Shown in pieces: positions 29,803-40,223 of a stretch of 64,000 nucleotides of DNA. The notes below the pieces were generated by a model. That model was given only the letters and a program-made list of their open reading frames with translations, had not been told where the DNA came from and searched no databases. Where the stretch lies: contig OY762508.1 of assembly GCA_963665975.1 (NCBI GenBank), positions 3,286,001 to 3,350,000 on the forward strand. Direction: 5' to 3'. This stretch comes from G963665975 sp963665975 (GTDB taxonomy: Bacteria > Bacteroidota > Rhodothermia > Rhodothermales > Bin80). Positions within the stretch are counted from its first letter, which is position 1. Each line of letters begins with the position of its first letter. The position numbers were made by a program, and so were the translations under genes.

Positions 29803-31401
29803 TCAGTTAGAAGTGCGCAATTCTCTGTACCGTTCCAGAAATGTCGAAACCTCTTCGTTCTTGCCCAACCTGCGATAAAGATTTCCCATTTCAGCGAGGT
29901 ACGCCAACTGATCTTCCCGTTCGAGTTTCGAATAGATTGCCTCGACTCGGGGCTCCAGCACAAGTGCCTGTTGCGGATTATAGCGCGCCAACTTCAGCGC
30001 CTCTATATAGGCCCTGCCCGTATACTCGCTTCCGGTTTTCGCAACCTGCATCAAATACGTGAAAGCCAGCGCTGACGCTCCTTCCTGCCTGTGGGCCAGA
30101 GCCCGCTCGAATAGAAACGTGGCGTAGGTCGCGCGCAAATCCTCCATGAATTCTGGATACGGAAGCGGATCCATTGCCAAACTGTCGACAGCTGTCAGAA
30201 ATTCTTGGCGGACTGCAGAAGAGCGTATGACATTCGATTCCAACGTGCCTGCAGACCCGGCCTTGACAGAATCGGTTACGTTATGCCAGAGCGCCTTCAA
30301 GGTATCAAGCGCGCCGTCTTTGAATCCATTGTCATAGGATAAAACGGCATGATTGTATCTGGCTTCGCGACGTGCGCTGGGTCGCGTCAGTCCAGCCATG
30401 AGGGTGCCCATCTCGGCACGGACCCCCAAAGGATCGCTGCTGGCCGCTGACCGAAGGCTATCGAACACTAGTCTGTTCTCAAAATTATTGTAGTCCCACT
30501 GAGCCCATGTTAATTCGCGACGAGCGAAATCACTTTCCTCTTCTGACGTGGCGTATTTCCAGGCTTCTGCCAAGGAATGTCGCACACCAGCTCCATTTCG
30601 ACTGTCCACAAAAGCCCGGTACGCCTGGACGTTGTAGGTAAAGAGAGCCGTGCTATCCGCAGGAGGCGGTACCAATTCGAAGGCAAGCCGCGCGTCATCT
30701 AGAACGACTTCCGCGGCCTGGAGCCAAGCAAGAGCCGAAGCGGCAGGCTTGCCTAGATTCTTGAGCACAATCGCCATTTCTGCCCAGATCCCGTGCTCAT
30801 TCGCCCGGAGTTGAACCAATTCCCGAAGAAGCTTGAGCACTTCTTCCCAAGCCTCTTCCAGGTAGAAGCGCTTTGCCCGTATGGTATAGACTTGGGCTAA
30901 TTGGTAGCGTGCTTCTTCGTGCCGCGGATTTAACGACACCGCCCGCTCAAACAGCCGCTGCGCATCTCTGAGCAGCGACTGCACGAGCATACTGTCTTTG
31001 GCGACTTGCGCGTGCGACGCGCGCACAAGTACCTGCCTGGCCTCGTTACTGGTCACCGCAAAAGCCGCCGTATCCACCACGCCTTGATCCGTGGATACAT
31101 CGCTCAACGTGGACGGGCCCATCATTCTGGTCAATATGCTGTCAACGCGGTCAACAAGCGTGTGACCTTCCAAGTAATCTCTTTGTGCCTGCCTCTCAGC
31201 CTCAGAAGCGACAAACGTACTGTCAAATGCCTCGGCGACATCCTGGATTACGGTACTGTCCGCTCCGGGCAAGGGCCCTGTAACAATGCGCTCGACCTGT
31301 TCTGGCAACGGAGGCTCCACAATTGGAGCCGTCCGGGCACATCCCAAAAAGGCTCCGGCAAGAAGCGGCACCATAAGCAATCTATGTGGTCCAGATATCA
31401 T
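29803..31401 (-). CDS. TPR-repeat lipoprotein
   Basis: A 532-residue protein with a lipoprotein signal (MVPLLAGAFLGC, Cys21). The body is alpha-helical with tetratricopeptide-like units, for example AQRLFERAVSLNPRHEEARY and QLAQVYTIRAKRFYLEEAWE near 165-205, and a late repeat ending YLAEMGNLYRRLGKNEEVST. TPR lipoproteins often scaffold envelope machines (compare PilF/BamD types). It stands between the usher-like gene and the chaperone-like Ig gene (45 nt gap), so a scaffold or pilotin for the outer-membrane pore is plausible but inferred. Confidence 0.82.
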   Translation of the reverse strand: MISGPHRLLMVPLLAGAFLGCARTAPIVEPPLPEQVERIVTGPLPGADSTVIQDVAEAFDSTFVASEAERQAQRDYLEGHTLVDRVDSILTRMMGPSTLSDVSTDQGVVDTAAFAVTSNEARQVLVRASHAQVAKDSMLVQSLLRDAQRLFERAVSLNPRHEEARYQLAQVYTIRAKRFYLEEAWEEVLKLLRELVQLRANEHGIWAEMAIVLKNLGKPAASALAWLQAAEVVLDDARLAFELVPPPADSTALFTYNVQAYRAFVDSRNGAGVRHSLAEAWKYATSEEESDFARRELTWAQWDYNNFENRLVFDSLRSAASSDPLGVRAEMGTLMAGLTRPSARREARYNHAVLSYDNGFKDGALDTLKALWHNVTDSVKAGSAGTLESNVIRSSAVRQEFLTAVDSLAMDPLPYPEFMEDLRATYATFLFERALAHRQEGASALAFTYLMQVAKTGSEYTGRAYIEALKLARYNPQQALVLEPRVEAIYSKLEREDQLAYLAEMGNLYRRLGKNEEVSTFLERYRELRTSN

Positions 31402-31446
31402 TCGACCAGGGTTTAGATCATAGAACGACAGACGAACCCGAGAGAC

Positions 31447-34400
31447 CTACGGGTTGATTGGAAGTCTAACTGGAGGCGGCGTGGGCGTGTCAGTACGCGG
31501 TATAAAGTGGAGCGTCATGTACGCTCCCGGCGATGCGCTCAGCGACATACGCACGCGGCTACGCGTATACACAAGGAGGTCCGACCTACCCAGCTCCTCT
31601 TCATTGGCACCGCGAACTACAACCTGCCCGACGAAGGGAGCATTTTCCGTCTGAATCAACACGGTGGTGCTGAACCCCTGAAGCGTCGTGCCCGAGACTG
31701 ATTCCAGCACCGCAGACAGCTGCCCAGGTTCATCGCCTGGGACGTATACACCGGGAATCCGGGTTGAGACTCGCGCCGTACGCGCGCCACCGGTCGGTGC
31801 GCGCAATTGATCCTGCCTTACGTACTGTCGCGGCTCTGCGGCAATGTTGAAGAAACCAGCGTATCCCATGTCATCCATGCGTGCGCGCTGGACTTCATCT
31901 ACGGCATATCGAATCTGCTTGGTCTCTCCCGGCATCAACAGCAAGACGTCCGGATGGATGCTAATCCTGTTTGAGAGGTTCCCAAGCGGCGATCCGTCCG
32001 GGTCGGTAACGATAACGTCTGCGGCCGCGAGCCTCTCCGGCGGAGGCACTCGTGCCTCCAGGTAACCGAACTCGGTTGCAACGGTGACTTCAAGAGGTAT
32101 AACGGAGGGATTGGACACTTCGAGGAGACCCTCCATTTCACGTGTGCTGAGTGCCGCTACCAGCGGATATATGCGAATGGTCTGCTCGGACTCCAGCGTG
32201 GGTGAGGGTGCCGTTTCAGGTCCAAAGCGTGCACCGGCCGGACCCAGGCTGACTACGCGCCGCTCCTCTTCCACGGTCAGAGAGACCGGCACAGAATGAA
32301 TCTCGTCAATGCTGCCAATTGAGAGCAGGACCGAGATCTGCCCGGTATAGGTACCCGGCTCTGCCCCATTCAGGGTAACCTCTCCCCCGAATCGAAGCAG
32401 ACGGCAATCTCCTTCCTCCATGTCCACGCGAACATAGGTTTCCGCGAGTTTCTCAGGAGCGAGTGTGACACAGGATTCGGCATGAGACCATAGCGGCATT
32501 AGCGTGAGAGATTGCGGTCTCTCCGGTGTATTGCGTGCACCAGTGTTCCGGAGTATCACAGGACGAAGCAATTCGAACCCCAGTGCCAAGCTGTCCCGTG
32601 CTGTGATCAGCATGCGCCCTGCATGTACAACACCACCATGGATGAGGCCCGAGAGACGTTCGGTGCCTGGATCGAGACGGGCTATACCGGAGGGTCCCAG
32701 TCTGCCGAAATCAAGGGCAGAAGTGCTAACCGCTACTTGAAAGCCACTTGCAGCATCCGGATTCACGACCGTTACTACAACCGGCACGGTCGCCGGAATG
32801 GCGTACGGCGCAGTCACAGTAACTGCATAGGGATACTCCACGGAGGCCTCTCTTTGCTCGGCAGGAACATCAAAAAGCGGCGTCGACGTGTCGGTCTCCG
32901 CAAGTCGCGTGGTGGGGGCCCACTCCCATTTGTATTCGAGATCCACTCCCTTGTTGTTCGATGCCTCGCAAAACAGTCTGCGCGGTGGGTCTCCGACGTG
33001 TACGGTAACCTTGCTTTCGCAGCGCAATGCCAACTCGGGTCTAGTTAGCACTTTGATGGAGACCATCTGCGGCTCCGATCCGATATAGTTGGGAGCGTGG
33101 ATACTTAGAGCGTACTGGTAAATCTGATCATCGGGGACCGATGGAGGCACCTGGAAAATAGGCCCGCTGAACCGATTCGGGTGGGCCATGAGCAAATCCT
33201 CTGTACCCGCCAGCGGCTGCCAAGTCCACGAGATATCCGCGGCGGGCTGCGCACCTCCAACCGTGCAATCAAGCTCCACATCGTTGGATCCTTCATATAC
33301 CTCGACTGGCGTAACACAAGCAAGCGTTAGCGTCCCTAAAATCTTCTCCACCGTAACAGTGAGCGTCGTAGGCATTTCCGGTGGATCCGCATTATGGGCC
33401 GTGGCTGTAACCTCGTATACATAGTCGTGGTACAATTCGGTCTGCTCCATCGGCACCTCAAAGAGCGGCGCGCCCGTTGTCGTCAAGTCTCCCAGCAGGT
33501 ACTCGGTCGGCTGCCAGTCCCAATTATACGTGAGATCAAGCCCCTTCTCATTCGTGGCCGTGCATGAGAGCTGCAGGGGTGGATCTCCAGTGCGTGCCTG
33601 TGCATCCTGGCATGCCACTGCAATGTCTGGCTTCTCCAATACTGTTATGAGGATACTTGCCCGGTTGGATGCACCAAGATCAATGCTTGAAGCCGTAACG
33701 GAATACTCATAGTAGGTATCCTCGTCCACTGACTCTGGTACAAGAAAGGTCGCTTCGCGGGGGATGTGGGGATCAAAATCAAAAAAGAGAGGGTCGAGCG
33801 GTGTGTCTCCTTCCGCTGCCCATGTCCATACAAAACTATCGTTTTGACCGCTTGTGACCCAGCATTTCAGCATAATATCGTCCCCACCCTCGTACACTTC
33901 ACTGATTGGCGGGTCACACTCAATCGTGAGGTCGACAGGGCTTCCTGAAGCCGGGCCATCGACATCCCTAACCATCATAGTAAATTGCTGCTGCGCCACG
34001 CTTTGCGCCCCTTTCTGTATCACGCGCACTATGACGGCAACGGTCGTATCGCCGGTCACTTCTGGTGCCACAAACGAGGGGGCGTGGTCGTACAGGCCCC
34101 ACGGAATGTCGCCCAGGCGTGCCTGCGGAATGAACTGGTATCTGAAGGCGCCCGCAGCGGCTACTGTGCACGGAAACGCCACTTCCGTTCTCTCGTCCAC
34201 TACTAGATCGTCGCACTGCAGGACCGGGTCTCCGTTGACAACATGCACCTCCACTGTCTGGGTCGTCGACAGGCCTGTTTGGGGGTCCACGGCGGTGAGA
34301 TCCAGCCTTCGAATATCTGAGGGGTCAGTGATTACGGGGGCCCTTATCGTATAGTCGAACTCCCCGCTGGCGAGTACGACGGTTTCGCTGTACGGAGGCC

Positions 34401-35073
34401 AATCAAATTCGGCTGTGTATGCAAGGAAACCGCCCGACGGGCCTTGTCCCGAGCAAGTGATAACCGTTTCGGTACCACCATCTATGGTAATGGAAGGATC
34501 ACAGCGTAGGTAGGGCGTCTCAGGCAATTCTGCGGCTTGCCTGTTCTGCACGCCACCCAATTGTAACGACGCGATATGTTCTTTCTCCCGCTCTACCAGT
34601 AGGACATCGGGATGCGACGCGGGTATGGAAATGACTTCCTCGCATTGAAGCTTGGCCTCGCCTTTGAGCGGTGTGCCATCCGGCAACCGGCAGTCGTCCG
34701 TCAGATCAGGGAAGACGATGACCTGTACAGTAGCACGGCCCGTTTCCTTTCCTTTCGGATCAGTCTGGATTCGGAGATACGTAAATTGCTGCACCTGTGC
34801 GAGACCCGCTGGAGCGCGGAAATACGGCGCATCTTCCGTCACGCCACTTAAATACTTTAATGTCCCCGAGTCCTCGCTAATCCACCGATACGCATGATTT
34901 GAGTGACCAAAGGGGCACTCAAGTTGCGCCGATTCGCCGGCCATGAGGCTCAGGTCACGGCACGGCTGCATTGTCTGCTCAGTTTCCAGCGTCAGGAAGT
35001 CCTGCCCAATCGCCGCCTGTGGAAGCCAACAAGTCAGCAGGAACAGCGAGCATGCGGCACTGAGTTGCACCAT
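31447..35073 (-). CDS. Large Ig-repeat protein with C-terminal pilus-chaperone-like domain
   Basis: 1208 residues from the ATG at 35073, preceded by GGAG at a 4-nt distance and opening the signal peptide MVQLSAACSLFLLTCW; an upstream ATG at 35145 is possible. About seven cysteine-containing beta domains of roughly 90-100 residues follow, each with a pattern LxCxxxxxVxxGxxxxLxC (for example SKVTVHVGDPPRRLFCEASN). The last 330 residues differ: ISIHPDVLLLMPGETKQIRY and DDMGYAGFFNIAAEPRQ recall the strand G1/F1 region and RIxPxxxxLxPGE motif of PapD-type chaperones. It may combine a surface filament or adhesin with its own chaperone-like fold. The function is inferred. Confidence 0.6.
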   Translation of the reverse strand: MVQLSAACSLFLLTCWLPQAAIGQDFLTLETEQTMQPCRDLSLMAGESAQLECPFGHSNHAYRWISEDSGTLKYLSGVTEDAPYFRAPAGLAQVQQFTYLRIQTDPKGKETGRATVQVIVFPDLTDDCRLPDGTPLKGEAKLQCEEVISIPASHPDVLLVEREKEHIASLQLGGVQNRQAAELPETPYLRCDPSITIDGGTETVITCSGQGPSGGFLAYTAEFDWPPYSETVVLASGEFDYTIRAPVITDPSDIRRLDLTAVDPQTGLSTTQTVEVHVVNGDPVLQCDDLVVDERTEVAFPCTVAAAGAFRYQFIPQARLGDIPWGLYDHAPSFVAPEVTGDTTVAVIVRVIQKGAQSVAQQQFTMMVRDVDGPASGSPVDLTIECDPPISEVYEGGDDIMLKCWVTSGQNDSFVWTWAAEGDTPLDPLFFDFDPHIPREATFLVPESVDEDTYYEYSVTASSIDLGASNRASILITVLEKPDIAVACQDAQARTGDPPLQLSCTATNEKGLDLTYNWDWQPTEYLLGDLTTTGAPLFEVPMEQTELYHDYVYEVTATAHNADPPEMPTTLTVTVEKILGTLTLACVTPVEVYEGSNDVELDCTVGGAQPAADISWTWQPLAGTEDLLMAHPNRFSGPIFQVPPSVPDDQIYQYALSIHAPNYIGSEPQMVSIKVLTRPELALRCESKVTVHVGDPPRRLFCEASNNKGVDLEYKWEWAPTTRLAETDTSTPLFDVPAEQREASVEYPYAVTVTAPYAIPATVPVVVTVVNPDAASGFQVAVSTSALDFGRLGPSGIARLDPGTERLSGLIHGGVVHAGRMLITARDSLALGFELLRPVILRNTGARNTPERPQSLTLMPLWSHAESCVTLAPEKLAETYVRVDMEEGDCRLLRFGGEVTLNGAEPGTYTGQISVLLSIGSIDEIHSVPVSLTVEEERRVVSLGPAGARFGPETAPSPTLESEQTIRIYPLVAALSTREMEGLLEVSNPSVIPLEVTVATEFGYLEARVPPPERLAAADVIVTDPDGSPLGNLSNRISIHPDVLLLMPGETKQIRYAVDEVQRARMDDMGYAGFFNIAAEPRQYVRQDQLRAPTGGARTARVSTRIPGVYVPGDEPGQLSAVLESVSGTTLQGFSTTVLIQTENAPFVGQVVVRGANEEELGRSDLLVYTRSRVRMSLSASPGAYMTLHFIPRTDTPTPPPVRLPINP

Positions 35074-35170
35074 CCCGCTCCGAAGTGGATTGCTGGCACG
35101 CCTGGCTGAATCACGATGCTCCTTTGATAAGAATATCTCTTCCATGCCGTGTTACTCGTGTAATGTCCTG

Positions 35171-38100
35171 TCAGATTGTTTTGACGATTGTGAAGAGCAG
35201 CTGTTGAAGGACGCAAGGGTTACATTGCGAACAGGTTTTCCGGTCACCACCGCAGGGTTGTGCGCGCGCTGATGCCGTACAGCACCGGCTGCCAGGGGTC
35301 AGCCGTTTCCCGGGCCACCCCAGAGGCAGACAGCACCAGTCCGTTCTGCATGCTCACTTCGTAGCCAACCCGGTAGTCCCGACCACGGTCGCGCAGGGTT
35401 ACCGCAAGGATCGGACGCACTATACCGTTCCCTTGCTGCAGCAGCGTACCGTAGCCGAAGCGCATCTCTATCCGCTTCTGGCCCGGCGGACTGATCGCCG
35501 CGTCTACTACCGAGTCGTGCCGCCACAGCGCCTGCATGCCGCCCGAACGGGCAGGCCCCCATGCAGGACGAATCTCCGCCGTGGGACCAACGCCCTGCGG
35601 AGCCCCGTAGCGCACCGCCGCTGCAACTCCCCATTCGGTAAACCCACCCTGCGCATGCGTCACCAGACCGCGCGTACGGACCTCCGCCCGCAGTCTGCTG
35701 CCCGGCGTCGAAAGACGCAAGCCACCGCCCACCTCGAGCCCCAGACCCGTCTCCGCGTCCCCTCCGTCTCTGCGAACCGCCACCTCCACATACGGATGTA
35801 ACGACCGGCTCAGCAACACACTGCCTTCCAGCCCCGCCCGTATACGGCTGACACGGACCGAGACCCGTTCCTCTGGATTCCCACGCACCAGAAAAGCATC
35901 CGCTGTGTACGACAGCCGCGTTCGCCGACCGCGTAACAACGTCCCGACAGCGCCTGCCGCCACCAGACTCGACGTAAGTTGCGCCTCCACATACTCGCTG
36001 CCGTCCACCTCCGCCGAACCGCGCCCAAGACCACCCAGCGCCCAGAGACGGACAGACTGCGTACGGTAACTCACATACGGATACGCCCCGGTAAGCCGCG
36101 ACTCCGTCTCCCCCGTTGCCGCATAGGCCTCGAACGTCCCCGCAGCCTGGCTGTGCGAAAACAGCAACCCCGCCATCAGGCCGCTCTCCCACCTGTAGTC
36201 CGCACCAAGCGCTCCGGTGGTTACATCCGCGCGTAACGACAGCATCCCCTCCTTCCCGTTCAGCCTCGTGAACGCCCCTCGACCCCACACGCCAAAACCG
36301 CCGCCGGTAACCACCATGCCACACCCCGAAAGCAACTCGCCACCAGACGGATTCCAACTCGGGTTCGCGTACCGCATCATCTGCAGACGCTCTCCCGTTA
36401 CCGGAGCACACGCAGGATCCATCTCCATCCACTTCAACCGCTCCTCCATCGCCTCCACCACATGCGAAGCCGACGTGCGCAGAAACCGCGCCACATGCGC
36501 CGTAAGCACGCCGTCTTCAATAGACTCCTCCTCCACAATCGTCGCGGTGGCTACCGCATCGTCCAGCATCGCATTCGATACCGACTCCAACGCCAGCGAA
36601 AACGTCTCCACACGCCAGTCCCGCCCGTCCCGGAGTAGCTGCACACGCACCTCCTGTTCCACCTCCCCCGGCGCGAACGCAAGCGTCCCACTGGCCTCTA
36701 CATAGTCCCGACCCGCCTCCGCCGACCCGTCAAACGTCCGGTACGCTACCGTAACCAAGCGCGTGCCAGGCACCGAAAGCGTCACCCTGAAAATCGCCTC
36801 GCCTCCGTCCTCGCTTGCAGTGATGTCTCCCACACGAAGCATCGGAATCCCGTCGTTGTCCTCAATCGTCCCCGTCGCCACTCCCCGCGCAATGAGCGCG
36901 TTCGTCGGACGCGAAAGCGTCGCATGGAACGTCTCGTCCTCCTCGTTCAGCGCGTCCGACTGCATGCTGATTGCAACCACCCCCTCCGTGCTCCCGTGCT
37001 CAAAGACTACAATCCCCCGCGAGGTCACGTAGTCCACACCGGCCTCCGCCGTAATATCCGACGTCCCAAAAAACACGCTCACCACACGCGAACTCTTTCG
37101 GCTCAGCCGTACCGGAAGATGCAGCAACCCCGCATCCTCCATCCCACGACCATCATAAATACTGATCGTCACCGGCTCGTCGTCGTCCGTGATCGTGCCC
37201 CGACCCGTAGCGTCTGCCAGCTCCGCTTCCAATGCCTCGCTCAACCGCACCAAAAACGTCTCGTCCGGCTCGTCCAGATCGTCCGACACGATCCCCACCA
37301 CGATCTCTCTGGTCACCTCCCTCGGCGCAAACACCAGCGTCCCGCTTGTCGCCGTGTAGTCCGCACCCGCCGTGGCCGTCTCGTCCACCGTCGCATACGC
37401 CACCTGCACCGCCGTCGCACTCTCTCCGCCAAGCGTCACCGGGAACACGGCGCTACGCGCATCCTCCTTCACCGTCACATCGCCAATCCGCAGCGTCGGC
37501 ACCGCCTCGTCGTCCACAATGGTCCCCGTGCTCACCGCCAACCCCAAACCCGCGTTCCGCACGCCGCTGAGCGTAAGCGTAAATGTCTCGTCTGGCTCTC
37601 TTATGGCATCGTCGAGAATCAGCACCGTGATCATGCCCTCCGTCTCTCCCGGTGCAAGCTCCAACGTACCTCTCTGCGTGACATAGTCCTGACCCGCCAG
37701 CGCCGTACCATCCCACGTCGCATACGAAACCGTAACCACGAACGCGCTCGCCGCGCTCAACAAGACCGGAAACAACGCACTGCCGTCTGCTTCACCCACC
37801 CGCACGGCGCTCACGATGCTCACCACCGGGGGAGCGTCGTTATCGATGATCGTACCCGTCGCCTCCGGCCGCGCAATCGTCGCGTTCTCCGCGCCATCAA
37901 GCGACACCACAAACGTCTCGTCCGGCTCGTCCACTGCGTCATCCTGTATCTCCACCGCAACCGTCTGCACCGTCTCTCCAGGCGTGAACACAAGACTGCC
38001 CGACGCAGACACGTAGTCCGCAGACGCCATCGCCGTACCGTCTGCTGTAGCATATGCCACCCGCACCGTCTGCACCGGATTCGCAGGGACCAGCGACACC

Positions 38101-38490
38101 GTAAAGCGCGCCGCGCCGCCACCCTCGCTTACCGTCACGTCATCCACATGCAACCGGTACAAGTCGTTGTCCAGAATCGTAGCCTCGCCCGTTTCGTCGG
38201 CCAACTCCACGCCTCCGGGATTGCTCAATACGAGTGTAAAGGTCTCGTCCGATTCCAAAAGGAGGTCATCAATCACCATCACCTCCACCTGTCCGCTCAA
38301 CTGGCCTGGAGGAATCACAAGCGCCCCCGAGATGACTGGCAGATAGTCCTGACCGGCCGTCGCCGTACCGTCCATAGTCACATACTCCACCGTCACCGGA
38401 CTGTCCCATGCTGCATTCAGACTCACCGTGAACACCGCCCGCACGTCATCCTCCTCCACCCGTACGTCGTCAATCGACAATGCCGGCACG
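35171..38490 (-). repeat. Large inverted repeat, copy A (3.3 kb)
   Basis: The sequence is the reverse complement of 58585-61905 with no length change: position x here pairs with 97076 minus x there (checked at both ends). It covers the shared Calx-beta modules, the barrel and about 70 nt of 3' non-coding DNA, including cagattgttttgacgattg. The two protein copies differ at about eight residues in this stretch. Confidence 0.93.
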
Positions 38491-40223
38491 TCGTTGTCAA
38501 TGATCGTCACTGTAGCTGTAGCGCGCGAAAAGTCCGCACCCGCAGGATCGGTGAGCGTAACGAAAAACGTCTCGTCCGATTCCACCTCGAGATCATCCAG
38601 AATGTCCACCTCAATGTGCGCTTCGGTCTCCCCCGCCGGGATGGTGAGCGTGCCGGAGGTCCGCAGATAGTCCTGGTTCGCTCCAGCCGTGCCATCCGAC
38701 GTCGCATACCGCACCGTAACCGTCTCATTCGAGGCAGAACTCAGCGATACCCGCAACGAAGCCGGACCCGCATCCTCCCCCACCTCCACGTCGTCAATCG
38801 ACATCGTCACTGCCGCACCGAAGTCGTCGTCTATTATTGTCCCCTTTGCCGTTACCGTGCTCGGGGTCGCGTTTTCTATGTCTTTTACTGTCAGCGTAAA
38901 GGTCTCATTCCCCTCGACCAAGGCATCATCGTAGATTGGTACGGCGATAACTGTGCCAGCTTCGCCAAAGGGTATCTCAAATTCAGCTTCGGCCGATAGA
39001 TAGTCGACTCCTTCCGTAGCCGTATCCCCGGCTTCGGAAGAAGTCGTGACAGTTATGGACACGGAATTTTGCGCCCGTTCAGAGAGCGAGATTCTGAAGT
39101 GCATCCGGCCTGCATTTTCGGGAGCACTTGCATTTGTCACCGACAACGTTGGTGTAGGAATCTCCCCGTCGTCATCCCGAATTAGAAGTGGCGTAAGCGG
39201 ACCAGTAAACGGCTCTCCCCCCGAATCTACGTTTTGACAGAACCCATAGAATTCTTCGAATCCTTCAACCTCCTCGTCTTGCAATATTTCGAAAGTGACT
39301 TCCCCAAATTCGCTTTGTACAGCTCCTTCTTCCCAAAATACTCGAGTTAGGTCCGGAAGTGTGAAGTCCTCGCCTGCCGTTGCCGTACCGCCCCTAAATG
39401 TTATGTTCTCGTAGTGGTCATAGAGAGAAGGGCTGCCATCAACGTACACACAGGCGATTTCAGCCGTGCAAGTCTCACCTTCAGTGAAATTATAGAGATA
39501 ATCACCTGGGCCACTCTGGCATTCAGCACTGGTCTTAAATACCGCTCTCGAAATCACCGGCTCTGCAATATGCAACTTGGCAGCGACACGCTGATCGCTC
39601 TGCGTCACCGTATCGACCACAATACCTGCATCCTCTCCCTCCGGAAAACCGTCAATGCGTAGGGACTGCATCGATTCGTTGTCCAGGATCGTGCCGGTAC
39701 TCGTACCAGAGCCCAAAACCGCATTCTCGACGCGACTGAGCGTAAGCGTAAACGTTTCTTCTCCTTCCCTTACGTTGTCCTCAAGAATAGGCACCGTTAT
39801 CGTGCCTGCCGTCTCACCGGGCGCGATGCGCAGTGTCCCCGATACCGCCTCGTAGTCTGCACCCGCTATTGCTGTGCCGTCCTTTGTCGCATACGTGGCT
39901 GTAACCTCGATGGTGCTCGAAGCGCTCAGCGTCACGGCGAACGCCACGCTGCCAACCCATTCGCCCACCCTCACCTCGCTTTCTATTTCCAGTTCCGGGA
40001 GATCGTCGTCAATGATTGCAATGCCTTCTTCCTCCGGCAGGACATATTCTGTACACGCCGCTCCGCTAGGAAGAACCGTAGTCGCCTTTTCCGCCCCACA
40101 AATTTGCGCAGGCTTAAATCCTGAGGAAAGCACTGTCAAAAGCACAATGGATACAGGGACCCAGGGCGAAGCTGGGACCAACAAGTGGACATTTGCTAAA
40201 TGGAGGCTGCGCGGACTTAGCAT
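35244..40223 (-). CDS. Calx-beta repeat protein with C-terminal beta-barrel, copy A
   Basis: A 1659-residue protein with an N-terminal hydrophobic export segment (about 12-35), a passenger of ten Calx-beta-like units (about 105-110 residues each) and a C-terminal barrel of about 370 residues ending in TTLRW. Calx-beta units show the DGTAxAGxDY, F.PGET and DETF.V.L motifs and acidic DND ends, which bind calcium at domain junctions. The barrel starts after a helix (HVARFLRTSASHVVEAMEER), as in autotransporter linkers, and has alternating aromatic strands with a terminal Trp. An autotransporter-like surface adhesin is the likeliest reading. It has one copy of the module that is five-fold in gene B. 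It precedes the Ig gene on the same strand by about 170 nt and may be co-transcribed with it. Confidence 0.85.
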   Translation of the reverse strand: MLSPRSLHLANVHLLVPASPWVPVSIVLLTVLSSGFKPAQICGAEKATTVLPSGAACTEYVLPEEEGIAIIDDDLPELEIESEVRVGEWVGSVAFAVTLSASSTIEVTATYATKDGTAIAGADYEAVSGTLRIAPGETAGTITVPILEDNVREGEETFTLTLSRVENAVLGSGTSTGTILDNESMQSLRIDGFPEGEDAGIVVDTVTQSDQRVAAKLHIAEPVISRAVFKTSAECQSGPGDYLYNFTEGETCTAEIACVYVDGSPSLYDHYENITFRGGTATAGEDFTLPDLTRVFWEEGAVQSEFGEVTFEILQDEEVEGFEEFYGFCQNVDSGGEPFTGPLTPLLIRDDDGEIPTPTLSVTNASAPENAGRMHFRISLSERAQNSVSITVTTSSEAGDTATEGVDYLSAEAEFEIPFGEAGTVIAVPIYDDALVEGNETFTLTVKDIENATPSTVTAKGTIIDDDFGAAVTMSIDDVEVGEDAGPASLRVSLSSASNETVTVRYATSDGTAGANQDYLRTSGTLTIPAGETEAHIEVDILDDLEVESDETFFVTLTDPAGADFSRATATVTIIDNDVPALSIDDVRVEEDDVRAVFTVSLNAAWDSPVTVEYVTMDGTATAGQDYLPVISGALVIPPGQLSGQVEVMVIDDLLLESDETFTLVLSNPGGVELADETGEATILDNDLYRLHVDDVTVSEGGGAARFTVSLVPANPVQTVRVAYATADGTAMASADYVSASGSLVFTPGETVQTVAVEIQDDAVDEPDETFVVSLDGAENATIARPEATGTIIDNDAPPVVSIVSAVRVGEADGSALFPVLLSAASAFVVTVSYATWDGTALAGQDYVTQRGTLELAPGETEGMITVLILDDAIREPDETFTLTLSGVRNAGLGLAVSTGTIVDDEAVPTLRIGDVTVKEDARSAVFPVTLGGESATAVQVAYATVDETATAGADYTATSGTLVFAPREVTREIVVGIVSDDLDEPDETFLVRLSEALEAELADATGRGTITDDDEPVTISIYDGRGMEDAGLLHLPVRLSRKSSRVVSVFFGTSDITAEAGVDYVTSRGIVVFEHGSTEGVVAISMQSDALNEEDETFHATLSRPTNALIARGVATGTIEDNDGIPMLRVGDITASEDGGEAIFRVTLSVPGTRLVTVAYRTFDGSAEAGRDYVEASGTLAFAPGEVEQEVRVQLLRDGRDWRVETFSLALESVSNAMLDDAVATATIVEEESIEDGVLTAHVARFLRTSASHVVEAMEERLKWMEMDPACAPVTGERLQMMRYANPSWNPSGGELLSGCGMVVTGGGFGVWGRGAFTRLNGKEGMLSLRADVTTGALGADYRWESGLMAGLLFSHSQAAGTFEAYAATGETESRLTGAYPYVSYRTQSVRLWALGGLGRGSAEVDGSEYVEAQLTSSLVAAGAVGTLLRGRRTRLSYTADAFLVRGNPEERVSVRVSRIRAGLEGSVLLSRSLHPYVEVAVRRDGGDAETGLGLEVGGGLRLSTPGSRLRAEVRTRGLVTHAQGGFTEWGVAAAVRYGAPQGVGPTAEIRPAWGPARSGGMQALWRHDSVVDAAISPPGQKRIEMRFGYGTLLQQGNGIVRPILAVTLRDRGRDYRVGYEVSMQNGLVLSASGVARETADPWQPVLYGISARTTLRW

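Noticed and set aside
36924..38999. Plus-strand frame of 691 codons opposite Calx-beta gene A
   Set aside because: Arg/His-rich repeats mirror the Calx-beta repeat on the other strand, and the same shadow occurs opposite gene B.
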